Source: an uncultured Bacteroidales bacterium
Lineage (GTDB): Bacteria; Bacteroidota; Bacteroidia; Bacteroidales; Paludibacteraceae
DNA length: 64,000 bases
Direction: 5' to 3'
NCBI GenBank assembly: GCA_900318245.1
Contig: ONJT01000002.1
Location: 1-64,000 of the forward strand
Part shown: in pieces, positions 24,744 to 33,596 of the stretch
How positions within the stretch are numbered: position 1 is the first letter of the stretch
Layout: the number at the start of each line of letters is the position of its first letter
Notes under the pieces: model-generated
What the model was told of the DNA's origin: nothing
Seen by the model: the letters and a program-made list of their open reading frames with translations, nothing else
Database searches by the model: none
Translations under genes and position numbers: made by a program

Positions 24744-24774
24744 TTGCGTATGTGCAATTTTTGTTGTACCTTTG
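24744..24774 (+). promoter_or_regulatory. Promoter of prfB
   Basis: -33 TTGCGTATGTGCAA (24744-24757), -7 TACCTTTG (24767-24774); the ATG lies 31 bases downstream. Confidence 0.8.
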
Positions 24775-24805
24775 CACCCGATTTAAATTGGCTAATTATA
24801 GACTT

Positions 24806-25912
24806 ATGATCACGATAGAGCAATTAAAAGATGTTCAGCAGCGGGCGGACAAGCTCAAAGCCTACCTTCAGATCGATGAGAAGCGCATCCAACTGGAGGA
24901 GGAAGAGTTGCACACCCAAGCCCCCGGGTTCTGGGACGACGCCAAAGCGGCTGAGGTACAGATGCGCAAGGTCAAAGGGATCAAGCGCTGGATTGAAGGT
25001 TACGAAGGAGTGCGTGCGGCAGTAGAAGAACTCGCCCTCGCCTTCGACTATTACAAAGAGGAGTTGGTGACCGAAGAAGAGGTGGATGCCGCGTACGCAC
25101 ACGCCCTCTCGGAGGTTGAAGACCTGGAGATGAAGAACATGCTATCGCATGAGGAAGACCAGATGCCGGCGGTACTAAAGATCGTCTCCGGAGCAGGAGG
25201 AACGGAAGCCCAAGATTGGGCCGAGCAGTTGATGCGTATGTATATGCGTTACTGCGAGAAACATGACTACAAGGTCACCATCGAAAACCTGCAGGAAGGC
25301 GATGAGGCGGGTATCAAGACCGTGACCTTTAATATCGAAGGTGAGATGGCGTACGGTTATCTCAAGTCCGAGAACGGCGTTCACCGCCTCGTACGCGTCA
25401 GTCCGTACAACGCGCAGGGCAAACGAATGACGTCGTTTGCATCAGTATTCGTAGTGCCGCTCATCGACGACACCATCGAAGTGGAAGTCAACCCCGCCGG
25501 CATCAGTTGGGACACCTTCCGCAGTTCCGGCGCAGGAGGACAGAACGTCAACAAAGTCGAGTCCGGCGTGCGGTTGCACTATAAGTTCATCAACCCGCTT
25601 ACGAACCAACCCGACGAGATCGTGATCGAGAACACCGAGACGCGCGACCAGCCGAAGAACCGCGAAAATGCACTCCGACACCTCCGTTCGCAGCTCTACG
25701 AACTCGAACTCGAGAAACGTCGGCAGGCGCAAGCAAAGGTAGAGGCAGGCAAGAAGAAGATCGAATGGGGTTCGCAGATACGGTCTTACGTGTTCGACGA
25801 CCGCCGCGTGAAAGACCACCGCACCAACTACCAGACGAGCAACGTCAACGCCGTCATGGACGGAGACATCGATGCGTTCATCAAAGCATACTTAATGGAA
25901 TTCCCCGATTAA
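24806..25912 (+). CDS. prfB: Peptide chain release factor 2
   Basis: A 368-residue class I release factor for UGA/UAA. The GGQ motif that triggers peptidyl-tRNA hydrolysis is at residues 244-246 (SGAGGQNVNKV). The recognition tripeptide is SPY (RVSPYNAQGKRM) where E. coli has SPF. The frame is continuous from the ATG at 24806, so the programmed +1 frameshift known in many prfB genes is not used here. The frame extends upstream into the promoter, but that part is not RF2-like. Confidence 0.95.
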   Translation: MITIEQLKDVQQRADKLKAYLQIDEKRIQLEEEELHTQAPGFWDDAKAAEVQMRKVKGIKRWIEGYEGVRAAVEELALAFDYYKEELVTEEEVDAAYAHALSEVEDLEMKNMLSHEEDQMPAVLKIVSGAGGTEAQDWAEQLMRMYMRYCEKHDYKVTIENLQEGDEAGIKTVTFNIEGEMAYGYLKSENGVHRLVRVSPYNAQGKRMTSFASVFVVPLIDDTIEVEVNPAGISWDTFRSSGAGGQNVNKVESGVRLHYKFINPLTNQPDEIVIENTETRDQPKNRENALRHLRSQLYELELEKRRQAQAKVEAGKKKIEWGSQIRSYVFDDRRVKDHRTNYQTSNVNAVMDGDIDAFIKAYLMEFPD

Positions 25913-25929
25913 AGTTGAAAGTTGAAAGA

Positions 25930-27141
25930 ATGAAAGAGTTAATGATCACAGCCGCTCTGGCGGTAAGTTTAAGCGCGTTTGCGCAGAGTGATACCACGCA
26001 AGTAAAGAAAGACAGCGTGGAAGGTTGGCAATTTACGACGGTGGATAGCGTACCTATCACGCGGGTGAAGGATCAACACCGCAGTGGAACCTGTTGGGCG
26101 TTCTCGACGCTCGGATTCCTCGAGTCGGAAGTGCTGCGTATCAAGGGCAAAGAGGTAGAACTGAGTCCGATGTTTGTCGTCAGCAAGACGCTTATCGACC
26201 GCGCGACCTATTGCGTGCGTCTGTATAACGAGCCTCGATTTGCCGAAGGCGGATCGGCCTACGACGTGATATATTGCATGCAGCACTACGGTCTCGTTCC
26301 GAAGAGCGCGATGCCCGGTATCCGCTACGGATGGACCGAAGCCGATACACTACCCGTCTTCAGCGAGTTGACGGCCGTGGCAAGCGGTTACCTGAGTGGA
26401 CTGAAGAAGCAGAAGAAACTGTCGCCTGTGTGGCGCGAAGGTCTGCAGGCGATCTACGACACCTACCTCGGACCGTGTCCTACGGAGTTCGAATACGAAG
26501 GCAAGAAATACACACCGGAGTCGTTTGTGAAGAGTTTAGGTCTGAATGCCGAGGACTATGTGTCGATCACCTCTTATACGCATCATCCTTTCTACGAGCG
26601 CTTTGCGCTGGAAGTGCCGGATAACTGGCGCATGGACCAGATGTACAACGTGCCCATGGAGGATATGATGCGCATCATCGACAACGCTATCGCCAACGGT
26701 TACACACTCGCTTGGGGAGCGGATGTGAGCGAGATAGGTTTCACCCGCAAAGGTATAGGTGTCGTTCCCGATGCCGACCACGGCGCTGACCTCACCGGCA
26801 GCGACATGCAGAAATGGGTAGGCATGACCAAAGACAAACAGAAAGAGGAACTGACCAAGAAACCTTTGCCGGAGAAAACCATCACCCAACAGATGCGTCA
26901 GGATGCCTTCGACAACTGGGAGACAACAGACGATCACGGCATGCAGATCTTCGGAACCGCCAAAGACCAGAACGGCAAACGCTATTACATGGTGAAAAAC
27001 TCCTGGGGTACGCTCCGCTCGGATTACAAAGGCATCTGGTACATCAGCGAGGCGTTCATGCAATACAAGACCAATGACGTGCTGGTTCACAAGAACGCTA
27101 TTCCGAAAGACATACTAAAGAAATTGAAAATTGAAAAGTGA
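25930..27141 (+). CDS. Exported C1-family cysteine peptidase (aminopeptidase C / bleomycin hydrolase type)
   Basis: A 403-residue protein with a signal peptide (MKELMITAALAVSLSAFAQ). The papain-type triad is present: Cys55 in RSGTCWAFST, His336 in DDHGMQIFG, and Asn357 in VKNSWGT. The insertions between Cys and His and the length fit the C1B bleomycin hydrolase family, here exported to the periplasm or beyond. Start ATG 25930 follows an AAGTTGA tandem spacer. The C-terminal LKKLKIEK is encoded partly by a GAAAATT tandem. Confidence 0.9.
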   Translation: MKELMITAALAVSLSAFAQSDTTQVKKDSVEGWQFTTVDSVPITRVKDQHRSGTCWAFSTLGFLESEVLRIKGKEVELSPMFVVSKTLIDRATYCVRLYNEPRFAEGGSAYDVIYCMQHYGLVPKSAMPGIRYGWTEADTLPVFSELTAVASGYLSGLKKQKKLSPVWREGLQAIYDTYLGPCPTEFEYEGKKYTPESFVKSLGLNAEDYVSITSYTHHPFYERFALEVPDNWRMDQMYNVPMEDMMRIIDNAIANGYTLAWGADVSEIGFTRKGIGVVPDADHGADLTGSDMQKWVGMTKDKQKEELTKKPLPEKTITQQMRQDAFDNWETTDDHGMQIFGTAKDQNGKRYYMVKNSWGTLRSDYKGIWYISEAFMQYKTNDVLVHKNAIPKDILKKLKIEK

Positions 27142-27150
27142 AAATTGAAA
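27122..27150. repeat. Tandem spacer, AAATTGA-type unit
   Basis: Degenerate units of GAAAATT/AAATTGAAA cover the end of the C1 peptidase gene, its stop (27139-27141) and the gap to the next start. Other members of this class: 25912-25929 and 28485-28519. Confidence 0.75.
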
Positions 27151-27151
27151 G

Positions 27152-27511
27152 GTGGCAGCAGAGGGCATCTATAAGGATCGCGGGAGTAAGTTCTTAGGGT
27201 TCGCGGAACCCATTACGGACGAGGAGCAAGCGAAAGCGCGGGTGGCATGGTACAAGAAGAAATACCATGATGCGCGGCATGTATGCTATGCCTATCGTCT
27301 GGGACCGAACTTATGGCGCACCAAGGATGACGGCGAGCCTCACGGCACTGCCGGTGCTCCTATTCTGCGCTCCATCGATGCCCGCAATTTAGATAATATC
27401 CTGGTAGTCGTAGTGCGCTATTTCGGCGGCACATTACTCGGCACAGGAGGTTTAATGGTCGCTTATCGAGAAGCAAGCAAAGCAGCATTGGATAATTATG
27501 GATCAGTTTAA
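27152..27511 (+). CDS. YigZ/IMPACT family protein, short form
   Basis: A 119-residue protein covering the N-terminal UPF0029 domain: EGIYKDRGSKFLGFAEPI, RHVCYAYRLG, DDGEPHGTAGAPIL and VVVVRYFGGTLLGTGGL. Full-length YigZ proteins are near 200 residues with a C-terminal ferredoxin-like domain, which is missing. No ATG is available: an in-frame stop at 27146 leaves GTG at 27152. The N-terminus may have been shortened when the upstream tandem expanded. Its end overlaps the next gene by 14 bases. Confidence 0.85.
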   Translation: MAAEGIYKDRGSKFLGFAEPITDEEQAKARVAWYKKKYHDARHVCYAYRLGPNLWRTKDDGEPHGTAGAPILRSIDARNLDNILVVVVRYFGGTLLGTGGLMVAYREASKAALDNYGSV

Positions 27512-28496
27512 AGACATACGTGCGTACCGTGTAGGATGGCTCCTACCCTTTACGGATTTTCTGCTCGCCTTCCCGCTGCTCGGAATATGGGCATGGCGGA
27601 CGACAAAGGGAATCCGTCTGGACTATTCAGGCGACCGCAAACAGATAGAACGCGACATCAAGAAGGGCGCTTTCTTCATCACCAACCACCGAGACATCAT
27701 CCTCGACGCCTCATGGCTATCCCTCCTGTTGCGTTGCCGCTATTTTATCCGTCCGTACATGGGAATAGGCAATAATCTCTTTGCAAAGAAATGGATTGAA
27801 CACCTGGTTCGTTTTAACCGCTGTTTTGTAGTCAAACGCGGCGCCGGTGCCCATGCACAATTGGAGAACGCCAAACAGTTATCCGCTTACATCCGCGAGT
27901 TGCGCGAGCGAGGCAAGTCTATCTGGTTAGCTCAACGCGAAGGCCGCGCTAAAGACAGCAACGACCTCACACAAGTCAGCGTATTACACATGCTGACAAT
28001 GAATAATGATGACATCTTTGAAGCCGTAAAGGCCCTAAATATCTGTCCGGTAAGTATCACCTACGAGTACGATCCTTGCGACTATCTCAAAGCCCGCGAG
28101 ATGCAACTCAAGCGTGACAACCCCAAGTGGAGGAAGCGCGCGAAGGATGATGTTGAGTCGATGGTTACCGGCATTCGTGGCGAAAAAGGGCGCGTTGTTT
28201 TTCGTCTGACGCCGAGTATCAATCCGGAGATTGACGCCATGTTAGCGGCGCATCCTGAATACCGTGAGTTACCTCAACATGACCAGTTGCAGCATATATG
28301 CAACATCATCGACCGCCACATTCATCAAGGCTACGAGATCTATGAGCGTGGCACGGATTTTGATGCCTACATAGAGAGCCGATTGGCGAAGATAGAACTG
28401 CCAAACAAAGACGAGGCGTTCCTCCGCGAGCGACTGTACGAAATGTATAATAACCCGGTGATCAATCACCGAAAGAGTTTAAAGTTGAAAGTTTAA
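27498..28496 (+). CDS. Glycerol acyltransferase-like protein
   Basis: A 332-residue protein of the lysophosphatidic-acid acyltransferase superfamily. The block FFITNHRDIILDASWL near residues 55-70 stands for the catalytic His-Asp motif (with the H-R-D and ILD spacing found in Bacteroidetes members), and IWLAQREGRAKD is the acceptor-binding motif corresponding to EGTR. It should acylate a glycerolipid or related acceptor at the inner membrane. The last residues (SLKLKV) are encoded by a tandem spacer. Confidence 0.85.
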   Translation: MDQFKDIRAYRVGWLLPFTDFLLAFPLLGIWAWRTTKGIRLDYSGDRKQIERDIKKGAFFITNHRDIILDASWLSLLLRCRYFIRPYMGIGNNLFAKKWIEHLVRFNRCFVVKRGAGAHAQLENAKQLSAYIRELRERGKSIWLAQREGRAKDSNDLTQVSVLHMLTMNNDDIFEAVKALNICPVSITYEYDPCDYLKAREMQLKRDNPKWRKRAKDDVESMVTGIRGEKGRVVFRLTPSINPEIDAMLAAHPEYRELPQHDQLQHICNIIDRHIHQGYEIYERGTDFDAYIESRLAKIELPNKDEAFLRERLYEMYNNPVINHRKSLKLKV

Positions 28497-28519
28497 TGTT
28501 TAATGTTTAATGTTTAGTG
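28485..28519. repeat. Tandem spacer, TTTAATG unit
   Basis: AAAGTTGAAAG followed by four TTTAATG/TTTAGTG units fills the junction between the acyltransferase and coaD. Confidence 0.8.
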
Positions 28520-28523
28520 TATC

Positions 28524-28973
28524 ATGAAAAGAGCAATATTCCCGGGGTCCTTTGACCCGTTTACAGTAGGCCATTTTGACATCGTGAAGCGTGGCCTGGA
28601 GATTTTCGATGAGATCATCATCGGTATCGGTCGTAACAGTACGAAGAAAGAGACCTTCCCTATTCGCGAGCGTGAGGAAGCGATTCGTAAGATTTTTGCC
28701 GAAGAGCCGCGCGTGAAGGTAGCCATCTACGACTGCCTGACAGTGGATTTTGCACAAGAGCAAGGGGCACAGTTCATCTTACGCGGCATGCGTTGCATCG
28801 GCGACTTCGAGTACGAGCGTAACATGGCAGAGGCCAACAAGCAGTTAGGCGGCGTGGAAACTATCATTCTCTATACCCGTCCCGAGTACGCGCATATCTC
28901 GTCCACCCTCGTTCGTGATTTATATGCATATGGAAAAGATGTTAGTGAATTTGTCCCGAATCATCTGCGTTAA
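28524..28973 (+). CDS. coaD: Phosphopantetheine adenylyltransferase
   Basis: A 149-residue nucleotidyltransferase for the penultimate step of CoA synthesis. GSFDPFTVGHFDIVKRG carries the T/HxGH motif; the C-terminal ISSTLVRDLY is the ISSTxxR motif. Length is slightly below the usual 155-165. The S41 protease gene begins inside its 3' end. Confidence 0.95.
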   Translation: MKRAIFPGSFDPFTVGHFDIVKRGLEIFDEIIIGIGRNSTKKETFPIREREEAIRKIFAEEPRVKVAIYDCLTVDFAQEQGAQFILRGMRCIGDFEYERNMAEANKQLGGVETIILYTRPEYAHISSTLVRDLYAYGKDVSEFVPNHLR

Positions 28974-30564
28974 TCTCCTTCTGTGCTTACTGCCTCTGGC
29001 AGTAGTAGCTCAAGAGCGGCAAGAGACGGCGCGGGCGGAGGAATGCATCAGCATCTTCAATGACGTGCTGCGTCAGGTGGACGTTAACTACGTGGACACC
29101 CTTAACTACGAGGATCTGACGGAGACGGCCATCAACGCCATGCTCCATAAGATAGACCCCTACACCGTCTATTATCCCAAGAAGAACGACCGCGAGTTGC
29201 GCATGATGACCACCGGCAAGTACGGCGGTATCGGTAGTATTATTCAGCAGCGTCCTCGTCCCGACAGAACGGGAAAGAAGCAACCCAAAGACAGTCTTTG
29301 GACCTATGCTGTGAACCCCTACGAGGGCAAACCAGCACAAAGGGCAGGCATGCAGGCCGGCGACCGTATTCTCTCCATCGACGGCAAGACCACCAAGGGA
29401 CTGACCGTAAGTGAGGTAAGTAACAACCTTCGCGGTGTGCCGGGTACGACGGTCATGGTAGAGATCGAGCGCGAAGGAGTTGCCAAACCTATGAAGTTGG
29501 AGATCGTTCGCGAGGACATTCACCTAGACGCCGTCAGTTATTATACCAGCATAGAGGCAGATAGCCTATCTACACCAGTAGGTTATATCGCGTTCCGGGA
29601 GTTTACGGAAGGCTCCGCACAGGCGTTCTCGAATGCCTTGGACGAACTCTATTACACCAAAGGCGCGCGCAAACTGATCATCGACCTGCGCGGGAACGGC
29701 GGAGGTATCGTCGATGAAGCGCTGCAGATCGTGAATCTCTTCGTAGACGAAGGCCAGAAAGTGGTAGAGACGAAGGGAAAGACATCGCGCAGCAATTATG
29801 TCTATCAGACGCGTAATAAACCGCGCTACAAAGACCTGCCGCTGGTTATTTTAGTAGATAAGAACTCTGCATCGGCAAGCGAGATCGTCTCTGGTGCGCT
29901 GCAAGACCTGCATCGCGCGACACTCATCGGTCAACGCACCTTCGGTAAAGGCCTTGTGCAGAACGTACGTCCTATCATCTACGGCGGACATATCAAGGTA
30001 ACGACCAGCAAGTACTACCTACCCTCCGGGCGTTGCATCCAAGCGATTGACTACAGCGAGCGGCAGAAAGGACATGAACTCAAGCGCGACACGGCGGGCG
30101 GTATCCTACCGGATATCGTGCTGAACGACAGCGCGAAGGTGGATATATGCTATACGTTATACCTCAATCATTATTTCTTTGACTACGCGACGCGCTACCA
30201 CCGCCTGCACGACAGCATTGCCGCGCCGCAGGAATATACGGTCACAGACGCCGATATCGAAGACTTCTGCCGCTTCCTCGATGAGCGGAAATTCAAATAC
30301 GAGACGGAGACCGGTAAGTTCTTTGCCGACATGATCAAGATGGCGAAGCACGAAGACATCGACTCCACGACGCTCGCGCAGTTAGAAGCGCTCGAACCGA
30401 TGCTCACGCCGGATTTCCGCGAAGCTATCGAGCGCAATAAGGACGAAGTGAAAGAGATGCTGGGTTCCGAGATCGTATTGCGCTATTATTACGAAAAAGG
30501 CCTAGCCGCATATAACCTGCGCTTCGACGACGAGCTCAAGCGCGCGTTAAGTGAACTGAAATAA
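28930..30564 (+). CDS. Exported S41 (C-terminal processing) peptidase with PDZ domain
   Basis: A 544-residue protein beginning MEKMLVNLSRIICVNLLLCL (signal sequence ending before QERQ). A PDZ domain spans roughly residues 85-190 (AGDRILSIDGKTTKGL), and the tail protease has RGNGGGIVDEALQ, the nucleophile region KNSASASEIVSGAL and the Lys in TFGKGLVQ, the Ser-Lys dyad of CtpA/Prc proteases. I chose the ATG at 28930, 44 bases inside coaD in another frame; ATGs at 28924 and 28939 are also possible. Confidence 0.92.
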   Translation: MEKMLVNLSRIICVNLLLCLLPLAVVAQERQETARAEECISIFNDVLRQVDVNYVDTLNYEDLTETAINAMLHKIDPYTVYYPKKNDRELRMMTTGKYGGIGSIIQQRPRPDRTGKKQPKDSLWTYAVNPYEGKPAQRAGMQAGDRILSIDGKTTKGLTVSEVSNNLRGVPGTTVMVEIEREGVAKPMKLEIVREDIHLDAVSYYTSIEADSLSTPVGYIAFREFTEGSAQAFSNALDELYYTKGARKLIIDLRGNGGGIVDEALQIVNLFVDEGQKVVETKGKTSRSNYVYQTRNKPRYKDLPLVILVDKNSASASEIVSGALQDLHRATLIGQRTFGKGLVQNVRPIIYGGHIKVTTSKYYLPSGRCIQAIDYSERQKGHELKRDTAGGILPDIVLNDSAKVDICYTLYLNHYFFDYATRYHRLHDSIAAPQEYTVTDADIEDFCRFLDERKFKYETETGKFFADMIKMAKHEDIDSTTLAQLEALEPMLTPDFREAIERNKDEVKEMLGSEIVLRYYYEKGLAAYNLRFDDELKRALSELK

Positions 30565-30591
30565 AAAAAAGAGGCGCGGGCCTCTTTTTTT
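30563..30591. terminator. Bidirectional terminator
   Basis: A-run 30563-30570, stem GAGGC-GCGG-GCCTC (30571-30584), T-run 30585-30591. It separates the convergent S41 protease and SDR genes and overlaps the SDR stop codon. Confidence 0.9.
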
Positions 30592-31417
30592 AGTGCATAA
30601 ACTGCGCCAGTTTCTTCTGAGCCAAGAAAAGCATCCAGTCCGGTGTGTGTTTCAGCAGCGGCGTACAGAGCCAGTTGATCACTCCCGGGGTGTCGGCTTT
30701 CTTGTTTCGGAACATTTTCCGTAACGCGCGCTTCACTAATTTCTCCGGTGGAATCGAGACCGTTAAGGCTACCGCTAACTTACGGAGATTCGGCGCGAGA
30801 CCGAACAAACCCGTATCTACTGCTCCCGGCGCCATGACAGTAATACCGACATTCTGCGGCTTGAGTTCGTACCAGATAGACTTCGAGAAGTTATAGATGA
30901 AGGCCTTCGTGGCGTTATAGGTTTGAATACCCGGCATCGCCATCCATGCCGACATCGAACTCATATTTAATATATATCCGCGCATGCGCTTGTGCCCGCA
31001 TATGCGTTGTTTGGCCTCTTCTTCCGTCAATTCGCGCTGGCACATGTCCGCTGCAAAGAGACGTGTCAGTTTGGCCACCGTGATCATGTGCAGTTGCAGC
31101 ATCAACTCGATGCGTTTCATCGAGGTCTCGCAGTACTTGTTAAAGAAGAACACACCGGCGTTATTCACCAGCACATCTACCACGTACTTGTTCTCTACGC
31201 ACCAGTCATGCAGCGTCTCGGCCGCATCGGGCAGACTGAGATCCGCATAACGCGCGATTGTCTTCACGCCGTATTGCGCCGCGAGGTCCTTCGCTACTTG
31301 CTCTAACTCTTTCTCCTGATTGCTGACGAGCAACAGGTCGCTATGATAGTCGCGCGCGAGCTGCGTCGCGTACTGCAAGCCTATACCACTACTTGCTCCG
31401 GTTACTAAGCTCAGCAT
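30590..31417 (-). CDS. Short-chain dehydrogenase/reductase
   Basis: A 275-residue classical SDR: cofactor motif TGASSGIG near residues 6-13, NNAGVFFF, catalytic Ser in LNMSSMSAW and the Y-x3-K in YNATKAF. The C-terminal extension with GVINWLCTPLL suits a membrane-near enzyme like the hydroxysteroid/3-ketoacyl-CoA reductase group. It is the last gene of an operon with an OYE reductase (29-base overlap) and a steroid 5-alpha-reductase, so a hydroxysteroid dehydrogenase role is an attractive inference. Confidence 0.88.
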   Translation of the reverse strand: MLSLVTGASSGIGLQYATQLARDYHSDLLLVSNQEKELEQVAKDLAAQYGVKTIARYADLSLPDAAETLHDWCVENKYVVDVLVNNAGVFFFNKYCETSMKRIELMLQLHMITVAKLTRLFAADMCQRELTEEEAKQRICGHKRMRGYILNMSSMSAWMAMPGIQTYNATKAFIYNFSKSIWYELKPQNVGITVMAPGAVDTGLFGLAPNLRKLAVALTVSIPPEKLVKRALRKMFRNKKADTPGVINWLCTPLLKHTPDWMLFLAQKKLAQFMH

Positions 31418-32696
31418 CTTTCTCCAGTTTAGCTATTTCCCGTTGAATACGCGGTGCGATCTGCTCGCCGTCACGCTCTACGCACTCATGGCACTTCATA
31501 TTCTTCGAGTACATACGTCCTACGCAGTAGTTCGAGCGCTTACAGCCCGCATGGTAGTGCGGATTCTCCTGTACATGCTTTACGAAGTCCGGATCTTTGA
31601 TCAGCACGTGTGCGATCTGGAAGAGTTCGAAGCCCTCGTCCATGATCTGCTGGCAGTTATCGCCGCTCTGCACGCCGCCGACATAGATCAGCGGTATATT
31701 CGTGTCTTTGAGCGCCTCCTGGAAGATCTTTGCTTTATCCATGAAGTACAACTCCTTGAACGGCACCGTAGGCGTCATGATAGAGCCTACAAACGGTATA
31801 TTGAGCGCGGCCTTGAGCCACCAGAGGTCTTTCATCGACATGTAATGTGCGAGCGTCTTGATAGGCATCGCGCCGCCGAGGATCGTCATCGGGCTACGGC
31901 TCACCGTTCCGCCGGAGAGCACGATACCGTGTACCTTATGCTTCGCGATCTCTTTCGCTACCTGAATACCCTCTTCGAGGCTTACGCCTTGCCAGCAGTC
32001 GTCCCACATGTTGGTCTTTACGATCACCGCGATATCCTTTCCGGCATGCGCCATCACTTCATCCAACACCTCGTTCATGAAACGGGCGCGGTTCTCGAAA
32101 GAGCCGCCGTATTCATCGTGACGGTGGTTCGTGCGGCGCGCAAGAAACTGCGAGAGCAGATACGCGTGACCGGCATGGATCTCTACGCAGTCAAAGCCAC
32201 ACTCACGGGCGAAATCCACTGCCTCACCGAAATGCTTGACGATGGTCTTGATCTCCGCTACTTTCAGGCGACGGTGAATCGTCGGACTATAGAGGTTGAA
32301 CCATGTATCGGCGCTGACGGGAATACAATGGCAGGTGCTCATATGCGTCATGTTGCCGCAGTGGCCCAACTGGATGCTAGCTTTGGCGCCCTCCGCATGA
32401 ATCGCATCGGTCATCTTCTTCATATCCGGGATAATCTCCGGGCGCACGTATAGCTGACCATCGAACGATACACCAGTTTGGTCTACCGCGCAGTAAGCTA
32501 CCGTCGTCATACCTACGCCGCCGCGCGCTACACTCACGTGGTAATCCTGCAGCTCCTTCGTCGGCGCATTGGCGCGCGCCATGTTCTCAAAAGCAGCGCT
32601 GCGGATAATACGGTTCCGCAGCGTAATAGGACCTAATTGGAAGGGCGTGAAGAGCTTCGACTCATTAGCCGGCTCTTTAGTCTTTTTTGTTGCCAT
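31389..32696 (-). CDS. Old-yellow-enzyme type NADH:flavin oxidoreductase
   Basis: A 435-residue FMN TIM barrel: NRIIRSAAFENMA at the FMN site, QLGHCGNMTH, CVEIHAGHAYLLSQFLARRTN (with the HxxH-like pair), and a cysteine cluster near the end (GCKRSNYC and KCHEC) as in Fe-S members of the 2,4-dienoyl-CoA reductase/BaiCD group. The C-terminal FAD/NAD domain of BaiCD-type enzymes is missing. It would reduce an activated C=C bond; in this operon a delta-4 steroid or bile-acid double bond is plausible. The three-base gap to the 5-alpha-reductase suggests one transcript. Confidence 0.88.
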   Translation of the reverse strand: MATKKTKEPANESKLFTPFQLGPITLRNRIIRSAAFENMARANAPTKELQDYHVSVARGGVGMTTVAYCAVDQTGVSFDGQLYVRPEIIPDMKKMTDAIHAEGAKASIQLGHCGNMTHMSTCHCIPVSADTWFNLYSPTIHRRLKVAEIKTIVKHFGEAVDFARECGFDCVEIHAGHAYLLSQFLARRTNHRHDEYGGSFENRARFMNEVLDEVMAHAGKDIAVIVKTNMWDDCWQGVSLEEGIQVAKEIAKHKVHGIVLSGGTVSRSPMTILGGAMPIKTLAHYMSMKDLWWLKAALNIPFVGSIMTPTVPFKELYFMDKAKIFQEALKDTNIPLIYVGGVQSGDNCQQIMDEGFELFQIAHVLIKDPDFVKHVQENPHYHAGCKRSNYCVGRMYSKNMKCHECVERDGEQIAPRIQREIAKLEKDAELSNRSK

Positions 32697-32698
32697 TA

Positions 32699-33508
32699 TT
32701 AATAAATGAACGGAATAATACGTTTTAACTTCTTTCGGTCGAATTCATCGGGGAATTCTTCCTCATATTTCTTGTAGATCGCGTTGCTGCGCGGCACGAG
32801 GTTGCAGCAGCTGAACCAGAAGAACAGCAGACCCGCCAACGACCACGTCAGGATAGCAAATCCGAGCCACTCGGTGACCTCACCAAAGTAGTTCGCGCTG
32901 GTCACATACTTGTACAGACCTTTCTTCGGCAGGTAATGGTTCGTATCGCCCGGTTTGCGCAAGTGGCGAATCACATGATCGGAATGCATGTTGATGATCC
33001 AACCCGTAAAGAAGATGACCGTACCAATGATGAACTGCGGCGTGCTCACCCATGTCGGGGTATACAACTCCGGATAGTACTGCGGCGCAAGATGGAAAAG
33101 CCAGAAACCCTGGATATACCCGTTGATTAAGTTCCATGCTACGGAAAGCAACATGATAATCAGCGGCATCTTACTCTTTCCCTTCAGCAAGAAGGGGAAG
33201 ACGAATGAGCGCTGGAAATAATGGAACTCAAAGAACAGGAAGAACAACCAGTACGGCGCCTGCTTCGTCACACCGCCGTAGAGCGGGAAGGACTTGAAAT
33301 ACAAGTACAGCATCACGAAGAACACCGGGCACTCCATGAGCAGCCATCCTACCTTGTTACTAATCGCCGGGCCCCACTTCTCAGAGCGCATCTTTCCGTA
33401 GCCGGCATCTACAAAATACAACGACACAAATACCACCAGTCCCACCAGGAACATGATGTACAGCAAGTCGTAAAAGAAATCAATAGAGTAAATGTTTTCT
33501 ATTGGCAT
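32699..33508 (-). CDS. Steroid 5-alpha-reductase family protein
   Basis: A 269-residue polytopic membrane protein. The C-terminal half is close to eukaryotic SRD5A: MHSDHVIRHLRKPGDTNHY, YKYVTSANYFGEVTEWLGFA and the end KRIIPFIY, which hold the NADPH and catalytic residues. It reduces a 3-oxo-delta-4 steroid (or similar enone) to the 5-alpha form. First gene of the operon with the OYE reductase and SDR, behind its own promoter. Homologues with neighbouring HSDH and OYE genes are known from gut Bacteroidales that make allo bile acids. Confidence 0.92.
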   Translation of the reverse strand: MPIENIYSIDFFYDLLYIMFLVGLVVFVSLYFVDAGYGKMRSEKWGPAISNKVGWLLMECPVFFVMLYLYFKSFPLYGGVTKQAPYWLFFLFFEFHYFQRSFVFPFLLKGKSKMPLIIMLLSVAWNLINGYIQGFWLFHLAPQYYPELYTPTWVSTPQFIIGTVIFFTGWIINMHSDHVIRHLRKPGDTNHYLPKKGLYKYVTSANYFGEVTEWLGFAILTWSLAGLLFFWFSCCNLVPRSNAIYKKYEEEFPDEFDRKKLKRIIPFIY

Positions 33509-33533
33509 GATATTGTTTGTTATAAATAGCTCG

Positions 33534-33564
33534 CAAAATTACGAAATTTATTTCGTGTATGCAA
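33534..33564 (-). promoter_or_regulatory. Promoter of the steroid-reductase operon
   Basis: On the minus strand: -33 TTGCATACAC (33564-33555), -7 TAATTTTG (33541-33534). CGAAATAAATTTCG between the boxes is a near palindrome. Confidence 0.7.
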
Positions 33565-33596
33565 AGAATCTTAATAATCGTATATTTTTTCTTATA

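Noticed and set aside
24719-24805. N-terminal extension of prfB
   Set aside because: The open frame runs through the promoter; the encoded residues are not RF2-like.
24806-24900. Programmed frameshift in prfB
   Set aside because: No CTTTGA site or internal stop; the frame is continuous.
31443-32453. Large reading frame antisense to the OYE gene
   Set aside because: A shadow of a GC-rich coding strand; rich in Arg, His and Val with no family signature.
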